Assembly (NCBI RefSeq): GCF_016808095.1
Contig: NC_068973.1
Coordinates: 11,900,501-11,964,500 of the forward strand
Direction of reading: 5' to 3'
DNA: 64,000 nt
Source of the DNA: Vigna angularis
Lineage: Eukaryota; Streptophyta; Magnoliopsida; Fabales; Fabaceae
Below, piece by piece: positions 23,926 to 36,239 of this stretch. The translations under genes and the position numbers were made by a program. The notes beneath the pieces were generated by a model, which ran no database searches, had not been told where the DNA came from, and saw nothing but the letters and a program-made list of their open reading frames with translations. The stretch's first letter is position 1. Each line of letters begins with the position of its first letter.

Positions 23926-26136
23926 TTATCATCTCTTTAGCAAATGAAAAATAAAAGTATATTTACCTCATACACTAAAAATATGTATTTAATACTTATT
24001 TATACTCATCTCATTAGTGAGAATATTGTGTATACTTACAAAGATGTTATCACTAGTGAAAAAATAACATTTTATACAAGTTATAATTGATCTGCTATAA
24101 TAAGTGACAGTGACAAAATTATAAATAAGATAACTTTTTCTATTACGGTTGTGGTTATAATCGGTATAAAAAGTGGACGTAGTGATATTTGTATAATAAA
24201 AAGAAAACTTTCAATATTAATTCTAGTCTAGTTATAACTAATATAGAAAGTAGTTTCTTATTTATTTTTTTTTTTATTTGTAAACATAGACAGACAAAGA
24301 GATGGTTCTTAAATTGTTCTCCATTGAAACCTTTTTATCACTTAACCTCTAGCAGGGGAAAACCTGAAGCGAAAAAATCAAAGACACTTTGTTAACACAC
24401 CTAACTCAAACCTCATGCTTGATGGTGCTATTAGTGGCCAGTGTAAAATGGAACAACTAGAGCTCAAAAAGATACGTGTGGGATTTGTCTTCACATAGTG
24501 GTGGCGACGTCATCCAACAAATGGCGATGGCCTTTGTCGACGATGGCTTGAGTGAGACAGCGGAGGTGCATAGTTTGAGCGAAGCGAATCTAAGGTTCGA
24601 AAGGATGGAGAAAGTAGGTTCGGTTGCCCAGTAGATAAGTAGGAATAAGCCCAATAGTGCTGATAACACTAAAAAATAAAACTTTTACCTAAAGGAGCTG
24701 CAAAATCTTGGTAAAATAAAATAAAATAACCATGATTCATCCATCAACACTCTCAAAAACATTAACATTTTGAACAACCCTAAAAATGAGAGTGGGAGTT
24801 GTAGTAGAGTTTGGTTTTATTAGAAAGTATATATATGGGGGAACATTGTATACGACATCTATTTGGAGTCTTTTGCGTTCAAAACGTTCTATCTTTTCAT
24901 CACACAAACCATCCAATGTGGAAGTTCATGCATAACAAAACATCTTCAGTCACCTCCTCTTCATGATCTTATAAATTAAACCTAATTTAAAGTTAAATTT
25001 TCGTATTCTTTGTTATATTAATAGTATTCATATTCATGATGAAATGAAATTGTGTATAGGGTGATGATACAAAAGAAAACATGACAACTTTTTAATATTC
25101 AATACAAATTAATATAGTTATAGATGATTGTAAGAAGAAATGATTGTCAACTAGTTTAGTATAAAATTGGGTTAATACAAAAAAAATTTAAAATAAATAG
25201 TGTTTTGGATCTTTCAAAATTAAAAATAATTTTAAGCGATGAGAATTTATAAAATTTTGGCTAAATACAATTAGTCTTAGGCGTATGACGGGTTAAAAAG
25301 ATTTCAAAATTTTTGACCAAAAAGAACATTTATTAAAATGTACTTTAACAATCTATATATAAATTACAATAACCATATTGACTGAGAGGATTCATAAATT
25401 ATTATTGAACATTTAGGTTTTTCTTTTTTAATATTTGTTTTAAATTCTTATTTTAGATCATGTATCAATTTTTTATTTTAATATGTGTAGTTAAATTAAT
25501 CTTGTATCATAATAAAAATTATATCATAAGCAAATATGATTGAAAAAATAATTTTTTAATGATCACAACTATAATATATTTTATATATTATAAAATAGTT
25601 AAATATTATTACGAATTTTAATTACATAAAATAAATATTTATCATATGTATTACATAAAATAAAATACCACTTTTAACATATAAATCAGATTAAGTTTTT
25701 ATGATTTTTTTTAAAACTGTCATTTAAAATAAAATTAATTTCGTATTTCTGAGTTAGGATGTCAACATGTGTGTGAGTTTACCCTCTATCACTTCTATAA
25801 CCAACCATAAAATCAACTTATAATTTAATTTTTATTTTAATTTAACAAGCATTTTCTTATTTTTAATTATTTTAATTTTTTTAATCACAAATGAAATCAA
25901 TTAAAGACATGTTAAGAAGTCAATTATTATAAGATTTGTATTAATATATTCTTTAACTCTAGACTTCCTCTTTTACAACAAAGTCAAGACTGGATTTTCT
26001 TGTAATATTCAATTACTTGGAAATTGTCATATATAACTAATGTTCTATCAATGTTCAAACGTTTTTTAATAAAACACCTAAAAACAACTTAAAATATTTA
26101 AGTTCATTATCAGAGTGACATTTAGTTTTAAAGAGC
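23926..26136. other. AT-rich intergenic stretch with one GC-richer island
   Basis: No gene supported. A GC-richer patch at about 24470-24640 (TGGTGGCGACGTCATCC, GCGATGGCC) stands out; an open frame of 70 codons crosses it on the minus strand but shows no recognised domain. It may be a transposon fragment. Confidence 0.4.
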
Positions 26137-26144
26137 ACTCACAA

Positions 26145-26447
26145 CTAGGATGACAATTTTACACGCAAGCAAGGGTACCCGCGGATAAAATCCGCGGCAG
26201 GTAGTAACTATCTGCGGATATTTACTACCCGCAAGTAACGGGTAGCGGGTATTTTAATATCTGCTTCTAAACGGGTCGGGTACGGGTAGTATACTATCCG
26301 CTCTGCGGGTACCCGTTACCCACAAAAAATTAAAAAATAAATAATTTATATATTTTTTAATTAAATTTAATTAAAAATAAAATAAAATTATATTTTATTA
26401 GTTTAAATTTAATTAAAATTAAATTTTAATTTACATTTAATTTAATT

Positions 26448-26485
<38 letters not shown>

Positions 26486-26689
26486 ATTTTTATTTAAATT
26501 TTATTTTTAAAATGTATTAAATAATTTTTTTTTATTTTTTGCGGGTATCCGCGGATTTTAAAATACCGGCAGGTATTTTTTAAACGGGTACCCGGCGGAT
26601 AACAAGTCGGATAGCGGATATGATTTTATCCGGCGGGTCAGGTTGCGGGTAGGCACTACCCGCGCCCAACCCGACCCGTTGCCATCCCT
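26145..26689. mobile_element. hAT-type non-autonomous element (GGGTACCCGCGG family)
   Basis: The terminal repeats are AGGATGACAA on the left and TTGCCATCCCT on the right. The flanks ACTCACAA (26137-26144) and ACTCACGA (26690-26697) match at 7 of 8 bases, as expected for the 8-bp duplications of hAT elements. The GC-rich ends repeat GGGTA, CGGGTACCCG and GCGGATA in both orientations around an AT-rich core with a (TA)n run at about 26453-26481. There is no open frame of note. Copies of this type are scattered through many plant genomes (recalled, not searched). Confidence 0.75.
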
Positions 26690-26697
26690 ACTCACGA

Positions 26698-29189
26698 ACT
26701 TTTTTGCAATCTTATCACAATTTTAGATGATTTCAAACATCTTTCTTTTTCAAGAACTTCAACTCCTCTTTTATGACCTAACCATTTCTCATAATGACCA
26801 TAATTTACAACATGGTAAAATGTGTTGCTTTTCTTTATTGTTATTTGTCACAACAATTAAAGAAACACCCACTTTATTGTTAGAAAAAAACTATTTTATT
26901 TTCAACTTGTACTCGAATTAAACTCCCGTCAACTTCACTATTCTCAATGAACCTTACATTTTTTTATTTCAACAATTCTCCTACTATGATTAGGACAACA
27001 AAATAAATACCTTTTGGTTTTTCTAGCTATCCAATAAAATATATATGGATTGTTCTTGCATCTAATTTCTTTTTTATATTACAAACCCTTATTTTTATCT
27101 GACAACCATAAACATATAAACATACAGGAGTTTTACTAATCCATGGTCCAAAAGTATCTTTGAGAACACGGTTTAAAAAATACATGATAATTTCAAGGCC
27201 AACATCCACAAATATATCTTAAAAAGGAATTACTTAACATGGTTCTAATCATATCCATTAATGATCTATTATATCTTTTTGATATACAATAATTATGTTT
27301 TGTTATGGTCTATCTAATTATTAAAAAATATTATATGTCTAAATAATTTTAGCAAATGAACTTTTGAAAATTTTTAAAATAATATATTATTCATAATATT
27401 TACTTGAATAACATTAATTACTTTTTAATCATAATAGTCAATTATTTTCTTATTGTAATCCTTTTGGAACATGATATACTTCAATATTTTTTCTTTTTTT
27501 TTCTATGGATTCTTATGGTATTTATTTTGAAAAGGTTCATTAGAAAGATATTATATAAATGTAACGTATCTAATTCACACAAAAGATTGATACAATTTTT
27601 AACACAAAAACTTCAAACATATTAATTTTATGAGTCTTTTATATGGTGTTTAATTTTGTTATTTTTACATAACATGAAACTTAGATTCACTTAGGTTATT
27701 TTTAACAATCTCTCCCTTAAGAGTGAATATTTTTCGTATGAATATATGTATCCTCAAATATACGATGATGTTTTACTTAAATCCTTATTGTTATGGTTTT
27801 GGTGTTGTATTATTGTTGTTGTCATAATTGTTTCAGCCAATCATCAAAATAAATTAAGTTTTGATAATTTTTTCTTTTTAAAGTATTCATTAAGATGAGA
27901 TTATTAATGAGATTATATAATTATAACATGAGTTCAATCCATATAAAGAATTGTCACTATTTTTAATTTAAAGTATCGATATATTAAGTTTATAAGTCTT
28001 ATATTATATGTAATATTTAACTTTATTATTTTTATTCAATATAGAGCTACACTTAATTATTTCCGAGAGAATTACACATTTCCTTTTGTACAACCATTTG
28101 CACCGAAATAGATTCTTTGCCCACAAGAATTTCAATCAACTCCTATGTTTAGCCATTACACAAGGACTCATCTCTCATAATGTTCCCGTCCATCTATCTT
28201 TGTCCGAATTAGTTATAGTCTCTTGAAAGGTAGACAAAAATCTTCAAAGTAAAAGTGCAAAAGCCAAATATCTTCAAACCATATGCTTGTCAATTTGAGC
28301 TACGTGGTACAGGTTAAGGTTCTGGTGCTGGTAATGGATTGGAACCTTCTACCCTTTCATCAAGTACTGTCAAATGCTAATCACCCACTTGAAATCACTT
28401 GAAATAGGATACCCAAACTTGAACCCTTTCATGTCTTTGACGTAACTTACAACAACAAGTTTTCAAATTTGGATCAAGTTTATTAAATTATTCATCATTG
28501 ATTATATACACGAAAAAAAACAGCACACCCATATATTCCAAAAAGATCCAAATGGGTTGCTTGAGGAGATCAATTGTCCTTATTCATTATTATCTTTGCC
28601 TAGAAGTCTTTCAGACAATTCACAAACCTATTCATAGTCCCTGCAATTCTACCGAGCTCTTTTAAATAAGTGTTTAAATAAGTTTTTAATTTAAAATTAG
28701 AAACTAATTTATCATCAATAATATTAAATAACAAAAATCTTAGTGAGGAGTGTTAGAAATTAATTTAGATTCTAATTCATAAACTAATTATCATTTTTTA
28801 TCTATAATTAAAATTACATATATATCTATAAGTTTTAATTTAAAATAATATTTAATTTAATTAATATAGTGATGAATTATTTTAATATCATATATTAAGA
28901 CTCTTTTGATTGTGTGTTTGACAGTTTTACACAAACAGACAAGTGTTTAAATTTATCAATTATTTGTGTGACAGTGAAGGCTTTTGTGTGTAGTTAATCT
29001 TTTAGTTAGTTGCCTCTTCCTTATGCTTTGGTAATATCGTATTATCAAAGCTTGTTCTTCCTTAAGTGCCAAGTAATAAAACATTTCTTGGTTATGCTCA
29101 AAACTTCTTGTCGACTATGTCTTCTTCTCTCTAATTTTCTTGTTTTGCTGATCAAATAATAAAAAATAGATGTCTCCGTATGGATTGAA

Positions 29190-29257
<68 letters not shown>

Positions 29258-30279
29258 CTTTTATAATATTTATGGTTTGGGTTTATCTGTAGAGTTTGTA
29301 GCAAAATTAGTTTTACATGAAAAAAATTTATTTATTTTTATAAAACTATTTTCTTATCAGATAAATTAATTAAGAGTATCCCATCATCATCACAATGCAT
29401 CGACATATGTCAACATTATAAAAAGCATTTTATAAGGCATTGAAAAAGAAAATGAGAACATGATTTACAAATAATTGTATTTAGAAAAAGTAGAGCGAAT
29501 AATGAAGAAATCTCCAAGAGATATTCAGCAAAGAAGATTGCACGTTAATTAATAATGAGCTTTTCACCTAGCTCATCAAATCCAAGCATACAATTGATGA
29601 GATTTTTTTACAAAGTTCATCATAAAAAAGAGTACATAAATGTACCAAGTCCATTTCAATATGACATAATTTTTAACTTAAAACTTTAAAATAATAAATT
29701 TGATATTTAATTTTATTATTTTATATAATGTAAGATTTAAATTCAATTATTTCCAACAAAAATCACTTTTGACAAACGTATAAGCTTTTATTTTCACTAA
29801 TCGCAATCATGTTTTCCCTCTGCAATCAAAGCTTTCGCGTATACATTCAGCTATTAACGTATCTGAAACGTGGTTAGTTAGTGGTGCCTATTATTTTCTG
29901 TCACTTGATAATAACTGATCCAAGTCGATGAACAAAAAAGTCAATGTTAAAAGCCATAAATTGTGGGGAAATTCATTGAAGTTATGTGCCCCCGGGTGAG
30001 GTTAATATTTGCCCCTGTCAATACTGTCTCCATTTTACTGTTATGCATGTGTACCAATTGTGGCAGTGTGGGACCACTTTGAAATTGGAATTCATAGGAC
30101 AAAAACCACTGTTATTTTTATTGTCACTCATGTTTCTTTCTCCAAACCCACATTTATCGTTTTATAAAGAGTAGTATTATTTTCACATTCAATAAATTTT
30201 TATATACATTTTATATTTATTATTTTATCTCTTAATTTTTAAATATAAAAACATTCCTAAAACTAAGTTGTGAAGAAAT
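26698..30279. other. AT-rich intergenic stretch, no gene seen
   Basis: Nothing coding is supported across 3.6 kb. Contents: a (TA)n array at 29196-29255 and AT-rich unique-looking sequence. A slightly less AT-rich patch at about 29980-30130 has no recognisable product. Confidence 0.5.
29196..29255. repeat. (TA)n microsatellite, about 60 bp
   Basis: Uninterrupted TA run. Confidence 0.95.
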
Positions 30280-30285
30280 ACATCT

Positions 30286-32767
30286 TGTAACATCCAAAAA
30301 TACAGTGTAAAATTATATAATAGAATAATCACATCGATTAATATTACATATCAGTCTTACAAAATAAAAAACGTACGCTTGTAGCCGAACGAACTTACAG
30401 AAAGGCAAGAAAGTTAAAACCGTACAAAATAAGCAAACCCCGAACGGTTTACAAAAGGTCTATACCGGACGGTCAGACAAAAGAAAAGGGAAAAGATGAT
30501 CGAACGATCATCTTACAACTAAACTAATATCCGAACGGTTCTACTGTTCGGTCTTAACTTCTACCTCAACTAAATTTTCTTCTTCCAGAGCTTCTTCCAG
30601 CAGCCCGTCTCCTTCTGCTCACATCCACATGGATGATCATTGCAACAAAAAGACAACCGAACGTACAAAACAGACAAGACAGAAAGACATAGGGTAAGCT
30701 TATGTAATTCAATTCATGTATAAACATATATTTCACACAATCAATCAAACAAGATAATTCATCACTCGTTCATGCAAAGCCTAATACTAGACTGACTGTC
30801 CGGACTGTATGAATTCTGTGTAGCTACGACGTTCGTGCACCCGGGTGATGTAGTAACTGGGATACCCTCAATAGCTGCTACCCGAGGTTAGTCATATCTG
30901 TCCAAATTAACCATAAGGACTAGGACCTCCTGCCATTCCTACGCATGACTTACCCTTCTCTAAGTGAGAACTAGTAATCATGGAATATCAGGATGAACCG
31001 CCAGCTTAGCATGCCCACATTCATACTTTACCAATTCCAATATTCATTCATAAGTCATTCCTCCACGGAACGCTCGTTCATAATCCAATTCATTTCGTTT
31101 ATATCATATTTCATCATCTTTCATTAACAAGACCTCAATGAGATCAATTTAGAATAAATGTCTCTGAAGATACCAAATGCCGAACGTTAACTTCGACTCT
31201 AAACAAGACCGAACGCTTGGAGTGAGACCAAAGGTCTCCAGTTCCAAGCGGATCAAAACCGAGAGAGAGTGGATCATTAGTTTAAGAAAGGGAGTGATTA
31301 ACATAATATTTCTCGAGAACGACTAGAACCAAACATTTATATACTAAGTGAGCCAATTGGATGAACTGACTCACGAGTTAGACCGAACACCAACAAGCCT
31401 AGGCCGAGTACTAAAACTCTAGGCTGGAACCAATTTATACAGACACTGAGGGACATCAAATAAGGGTACATAACCGGATCCGGTGAATAAACCGAACGTC
31501 AATATATACATAGCTTTTGAATGAGTTAAACATCAATAACAATCAGAATGTCAGTCAAAGATCGAACACTATAGAAAGCGTACTCTATTTAGTTTGGACG
31601 AACGCCCTTAATATAAAGATAGATTACGGAAATGAGAACGAATTCCTGGTGTAAGACCGAACACTTACTTATTACGAGCGCTTGGTGTAAGACCGGACAC
31701 TACTAAACTTATAGAAGAAAGGCTTGATGAATGTAATAGATACCATTTTAAGTAGTGTTTAAGAACAAACGAAAATATACAAATACATATAGATATACTT
31801 AAGTTTATAACCGAATACCAAGGAACGACTACCCTTGGCCGAACACTCATGCATAGTATTACAAAACGAAGACGCTCGTCCTCAACTAGGATTCTTCCCA
31901 AATGAAAGAATTCAATTCCAACCAAGTTCACTAGAAAAAAACCGAACGGTCAAGGACCGTTCATTGACGAACGTACACTTTCATAGGGAAATTTCATACT
32001 AGAAATCTTTATATCAATTCATTTCTCAACATCTATTTTCATAAAATCAAACATCCAAATCATAGTAAATAATCATACTTCATATAGTCAAAACATATCA
32101 ACAATCATACTTCATATACATTCAGCAACTCAACAAACATGCATTCATTAAAAACGAACATAGAAACTAACATACAATTTAAATTATATAAGTTTCCCTT
32201 ACCTCTAACGTGACCGAACATTCACAGGTAGGATTACTGATTCACCTCTACGAATCCTTCTACCCTCAACGCTCAACAATTCTCCAAACTAAACCAAGTA
32301 AAATCAAAATGCTATCAGAACTACAATTTTTTTTTGAAGAGTAAACAACACATGAAACCAGAACTTGGTTTGCATGTCCAGAAAACCGCACAACTGAGTG
32401 AAGAGAAGAACTTACCAATTCAGCTTCACAAACCGATCGGTTCAATCGAAAGCTCTTGACACCGGGAGAGTGGAAATGGTGCCTGAGTGATGATCAGAGG
32501 AAGAAACGGTGATGCTTTCTTAGAGAGAAGATGAAGGAGATGTAGTGAGAAGGAGGAGAAAATGAGATTTTTCAGAATCTGGGGAAGAAGGGTGCATGCA
32601 GAGAGAGTGGCGTGAATTTCTGAAAATCAAAGTTTTCCTTCCAACGTAAAAAACGAACGTCCACTCAGCTGCTAACACCTGCCTTCATCCATCTGAGTGT
32701 CGAACCCCTCGCTTGACACATGGAATCCATTAAGACGGCACATGCGTGGATTTGAGTGGTTCTGACA
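30286..32767. mobile_element. 2.4-kb solo-LTR-like element, copy 2 (inverted relative to copy 1)
   Basis: It starts TGTAACATCC and ends TTCTGACA, flanked by the perfect 5-bp direct repeat CATCT (30281-30285, 32768-32772). The reverse complement aligns with 150-2540 from end to end, for example at the CACTCAGGCACCATTTC block, the CACCCGGGTGCACGAACG block and the terminal GATGTTACA. Homology is interrupted by indels, so the two are independent insertions of one family. No gag or pol is present. CCGAAC, CGAACG and ACCGAACGG motifs are frequent. A 60-70 codon frame (30566-30748 minus) is similar to one in copy 1 (2089-2298 plus), but this may only reflect DNA homology. Confidence 0.82.
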
Positions 32768-33278
32768 CATCTAATGTTAAAAATATATTTTACTTTCAAT
32801 ATAGTGTAGGTAGGACCTGGCAGGGAAAATATCCAAACTACTTTATACCTAAATTCAGTTAATAAGATATGAATTAGACATATGTTGGATGTTTAAAATT
32901 TTAAATTTATGCTCATTTAAGTCAACATTTTTCTTGTATCTCCCGGTTGATCTATCATCAATTTTCTTTTAATTAGGTTGATGATTAAATTGAAACATTG
33001 TTTGGTTGATCTGAATTACAATACCGTCACACTAGTGCAGAAAAGGCATTTAATGTCTGTTATTTTTCCCTTTTAACGTTAGCTCCAGAACTAACGTTGT
33101 TGTGGGTGACATTAATCAAACGTCAGACACAAAACAGGCTCGACGTTTATACAAACATCGGGTCATGCAGTAATCGACGTCTAAAGAGCTCCATGGACGT
33201 CGGTTACTACATTACCCCGACGTCTAAAGAGCTCCATGGACGCTCGACATTGCATTAACCAACGTCTACTGCAACTCG

Positions 33279-33558
33279 TGTCTTTGGGTAGCGTAGTAGC
33301 ACCTTTTTCCCTTTGCTAGTTTCATCATAGAAAAGGTTGCGTCTTTTGGATCTCTTATGACATTTCAACCGAAAACCGAATCTGGGTCCTTGCCTAGTTC
33401 CATTAAAACCGACAATGAAAACGAACGGTGACAATAGAACTAGGCAAGGACCGAAGTTCGGTTTTGGGTTGAAACGCTATAAGACATCCAAAAGACGCAA
33501 GCTTTTCATACAAGGAAACTAGCAAAGGGAGAATGCGGTACAACGCTACCCAAAGACA
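33279..33558. repeat. Long inverted repeat (hairpin) inside the CACTA element
   Basis: The left arm (33279-33400) starts TGTCTTTGGGTAGCG and runs to CTTGCCTAGTTC; the right arm (33437-33558) runs from GAACTAGGCAAG to CGCTACCCAAAGACA. The arms are about 120 bp, pair with few mismatches, and enclose a loop of about 36 bp. A transcript across it would form a long double-stranded stem. Confidence 0.9.
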
Positions 33559-33945
33559 CAAGAAAAACTACACCAAAACACAACAAAACTCATTTTAATC
33601 GGTTGAAATGAAAGATAATCAACCAAAGACTAATATAATCGGAATAAAAGTACGTTTAAACAGTTCAAAAGAGACAAAAACGCACATGGAAAAGCAATGC
33701 CGCAGAGAGAAAAGGGGAGAGAAGGAAGACGATGAAGTGCTTATAACAGCGAATTTCATGTCTCATTTAACAGAAAACTAGACATCGGCTCCCCAGGCGA
33801 ATCGACGTCTATTATAAACTAGACGTCGGGGCCCTCACTAATATGACGTCCAAAACAACTTTCACAGGCCATTTAGACGTCTGTTGGCGTGATCCGACGT
33901 CTATACAACGGAAAAAATATATTTTTCATCTACCTGTCAAACATA

Positions 33946-34910
33946 TGTCAGAACAATCGGTATCGTTATAGAGTCACGCAATGGAATAAAATATAGATAA
34001 CGGAAAGCGTGTAACGATCACAACACAAGTTAAAATAGTCGGTTTTAAAAATTGATTTTCTTAGCGAACTTTTATCGAACAGTTGATGTGCTAAGAGTTT
34101 AGGGATCAAGAAAATCAACACAGAATTTTTATCCTGGTTCAAATCAAAAGATTCTACGTCCAGTCGTTAATCACTATAAATAGTGATTAACCTTTTTCAC
34201 TAAAAATATAGTTGTACAGATTACAAGATAAATGAAATGAGCAAAGAATAGAAAACACCTTCCTTCGACAAACGAACCAGAAGAGCTTCCTTCGACGCAC
34301 GAACCGGAAGCAACAACTCTGTCAACTTGAAGAGGACTGCTCCGACCTTTGACACATAAAGCGCGAGCTTCTCCTATTCACAAGACCAGACAAGAGCACT
34401 CTATCACTTTGAGAACTTCCTCAGACAAACTGTATTCTCAAAATGGCATAGATCCTTTTCACTCACAGAGAGCTTCCCTTAGGCACAAAGCTCTAATACT
34501 CTCAATTGAAAAGTTCTTTCTAAGAGCTGTGAAGACCTCTATTTATAAGCCTAGTTTCGTGCAGGGTCAAAAACTGAAAAGACATCTCCCAACTACCACT
34601 GATAATCGATTATGAAAAGTGATAATCGATTATTTGTGTCCGTTATGGGGTTTTCAAAAAAGTGATAATCGATTATATGATGTGATAATCGATTATTCCT
34701 GTATGACTCTGTGATAATCGATTATTGTCATTCCATAATCGATTATTGTAGTTAAAAATGCAAGTTTACAAAGTTTACAAGAATTTCCTACTACATTTAA
34801 TTTCTACAAATTGCTTTTAACTAATTCTAATATCTTCTTCAACTAAAACTTCTTGCAGCATCATCAAAACAAATTTCTTCAAGATTTACCAATACTCCTT
34901 ATTGGTAACA
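33946..34910 (-). mobile_element. Solo LTR (965 bp) nested in the CACTA element
   Basis: It reads TGTCAGAAC...TTGGTAACA on the plus strand and is flanked by the perfect 5-bp repeat ACATA (33941-33945, 34911-34915). On the minus strand it starts TGTTACCAATAAGG, and a TATA box GCTTATAAATAG lies at about 34538-34549, which gives the minus orientation. Upstream of that TATA box (34602-34746) are six copies of a palindrome around AATCGATT. No internal coding region remains, so one LTR was left by recombination. The class is probably Ty1/copia, by look only. Confidence 0.82.
34602..34746. promoter_or_regulatory. Array of six ATAATCGATTAT palindromes in the solo-LTR U3
   Basis: Six occurrences of ATAATCGATTAT (most preceded by GTG) lie within 145 bp, 55-200 bp upstream of the minus-strand TATA box at 34538-34549. 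Even placement in the U3 part of an LTR suggests enhancer or silencer sites. Which protein binds is unknown; ATTA-type homeodomain factors are one possibility. Confidence 0.55.
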
Positions 34911-35160
34911 ACATATACACGTCCGTTAGGAGGGGCACCGACGTCTATAATCGCATATAGATGTCGAGGTGGCGGGATCAGACGTCTCTAAGGCGGAAAA
35001 AAATGACTTTTCACCTACCTATCAAGCATTAAGACGTCTGCTAGGAGGAGCCCCGAATGCCCACTTATTTACGAAAATGCTATGGTCAATAATTTACGTT
35101 GGTTGTTTAGTGGACCGACGTCTATCGGGTGACGTTAAAGCCCAATCATGCACAGTGTAA

Positions 35161-36019
35161 ATTCTTGTTCAATTTAATTTTAATCAACTCAATTTTAATT
35201 GAAGCCTGATTAGTTTATTTAAATTTGTGGATTACAAATAAATTCATATTTACATGTATTATTTGAATTTAGCTTTCTATTAAGATTTTTGCCATTTTCC
35301 TTCCTTAATATTTAATAATATTTTAACATTGAAGTGAAAAAATATTAACATTGAAGTCTTGATAATGTCATGTTTTATTTGTGATAATTTTTTTTAAAGT
35401 AGTATTTAATTAATATTTGGGATAATATTAGGAAGAGTATGTATATGTGTATTAATATATTTATTTACTATCCAATAAAATAAGGATGAAAATGTAACAA
35501 ATTTCATATTCGGTGATAATAAGGACAAGAATGAGTATGAACTTTTACTTTAAGAACTAGAATGAGTACGGGTAATTAAAGTTGCACTCGTCTAGCTTCA
35601 TTTCCATCCCTATTCTTGGTTATACCATTGCTAACTCAATTTTGGTCAACTTGTTATGTGCTTGACCTCAAGAAAAACATCATTTTATCATCTTCATCAT
35701 GTCATCATCAACTCAGTCTTAACTCAGAAATCATCTATTTATCCTTAACAAAAAATATTTAGTTCACTCTTGATTAAAACATTATTAACTATACATGAAT
35801 GAGGTTGATCTCATTTTGAACTCAATTAATTTATTGTTGACTTGACCTTAATCTATGCATCATTAGTTTCTGCTTGACTAGGATTTTGTCACCTCAATAT
35901 CAATTGTTTATTTTCTTTCCCTTAATCCCACTTAAGAAATCTTCACTTCAACCTCGCTCAAAGAATCCAACTTTGTCTTGCCTAGGCGATCTTAAATTAA
36001 AATTAACCTAAACATATTT
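35161..36019. other. Intergenic stretch, nothing recognised
   Basis: No gene or transposon end was identified between the CACTA element and the LTR of the old copia element. The plus strand is pyrimidine-rich around 35600-35990. Confidence 0.45.
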
Positions 36020-36239
36020 TGATAACTAGAGAGTGAGAGAGAGTAACAGGACATAGAAATAGATTGTATTATGATAAAAGTTACTTATAGAGAATGACAA
36101 ACCTAGCCTATATAGAAACTACAGAAAAGCCATGCAAGGTCAAACAACGAACGCAACAAGATAATAGAAAGCATTAATGATTATCATGCACATGTGAACT
36201 TAAGGTGAGTGATGTAAATTAGCTAGCTTAAGTTTAGTA

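Larger units (their letters stand above)
33030..35157. mobile_element. Non-autonomous CACTA-type DNA transposon
   Basis: The left end CACTAGTGCAGAAAAGGC and the reverse complement of the right end, CACTGTGCATGATTGGGC, are related terminal inverted repeats of the CACTA (En/Spm) type. The flanking trinucleotides are TCA (33027-33029) and TAA (35158-35160), so any 3-bp duplication is imperfect. Subterminal regions carry many GACGTC or CGACGTCTA motifs in both orientations, the kind of repeated site a CACTA transposase accessory protein would bind (inference). No transposase frame is present. The subterminal block ending ACCTACCTATCAAGC is duplicated internally, at about 33895-33940 and 34980-35025. 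A solo LTR (33946-34910) is inserted into it. Confidence 0.78.

Noticed and set aside
24457..24669. 70-codon minus-strand frame in a GC-richer patch
   Set aside because: No recognised domain, no splice partners and no start context; left as an unexplained patch.
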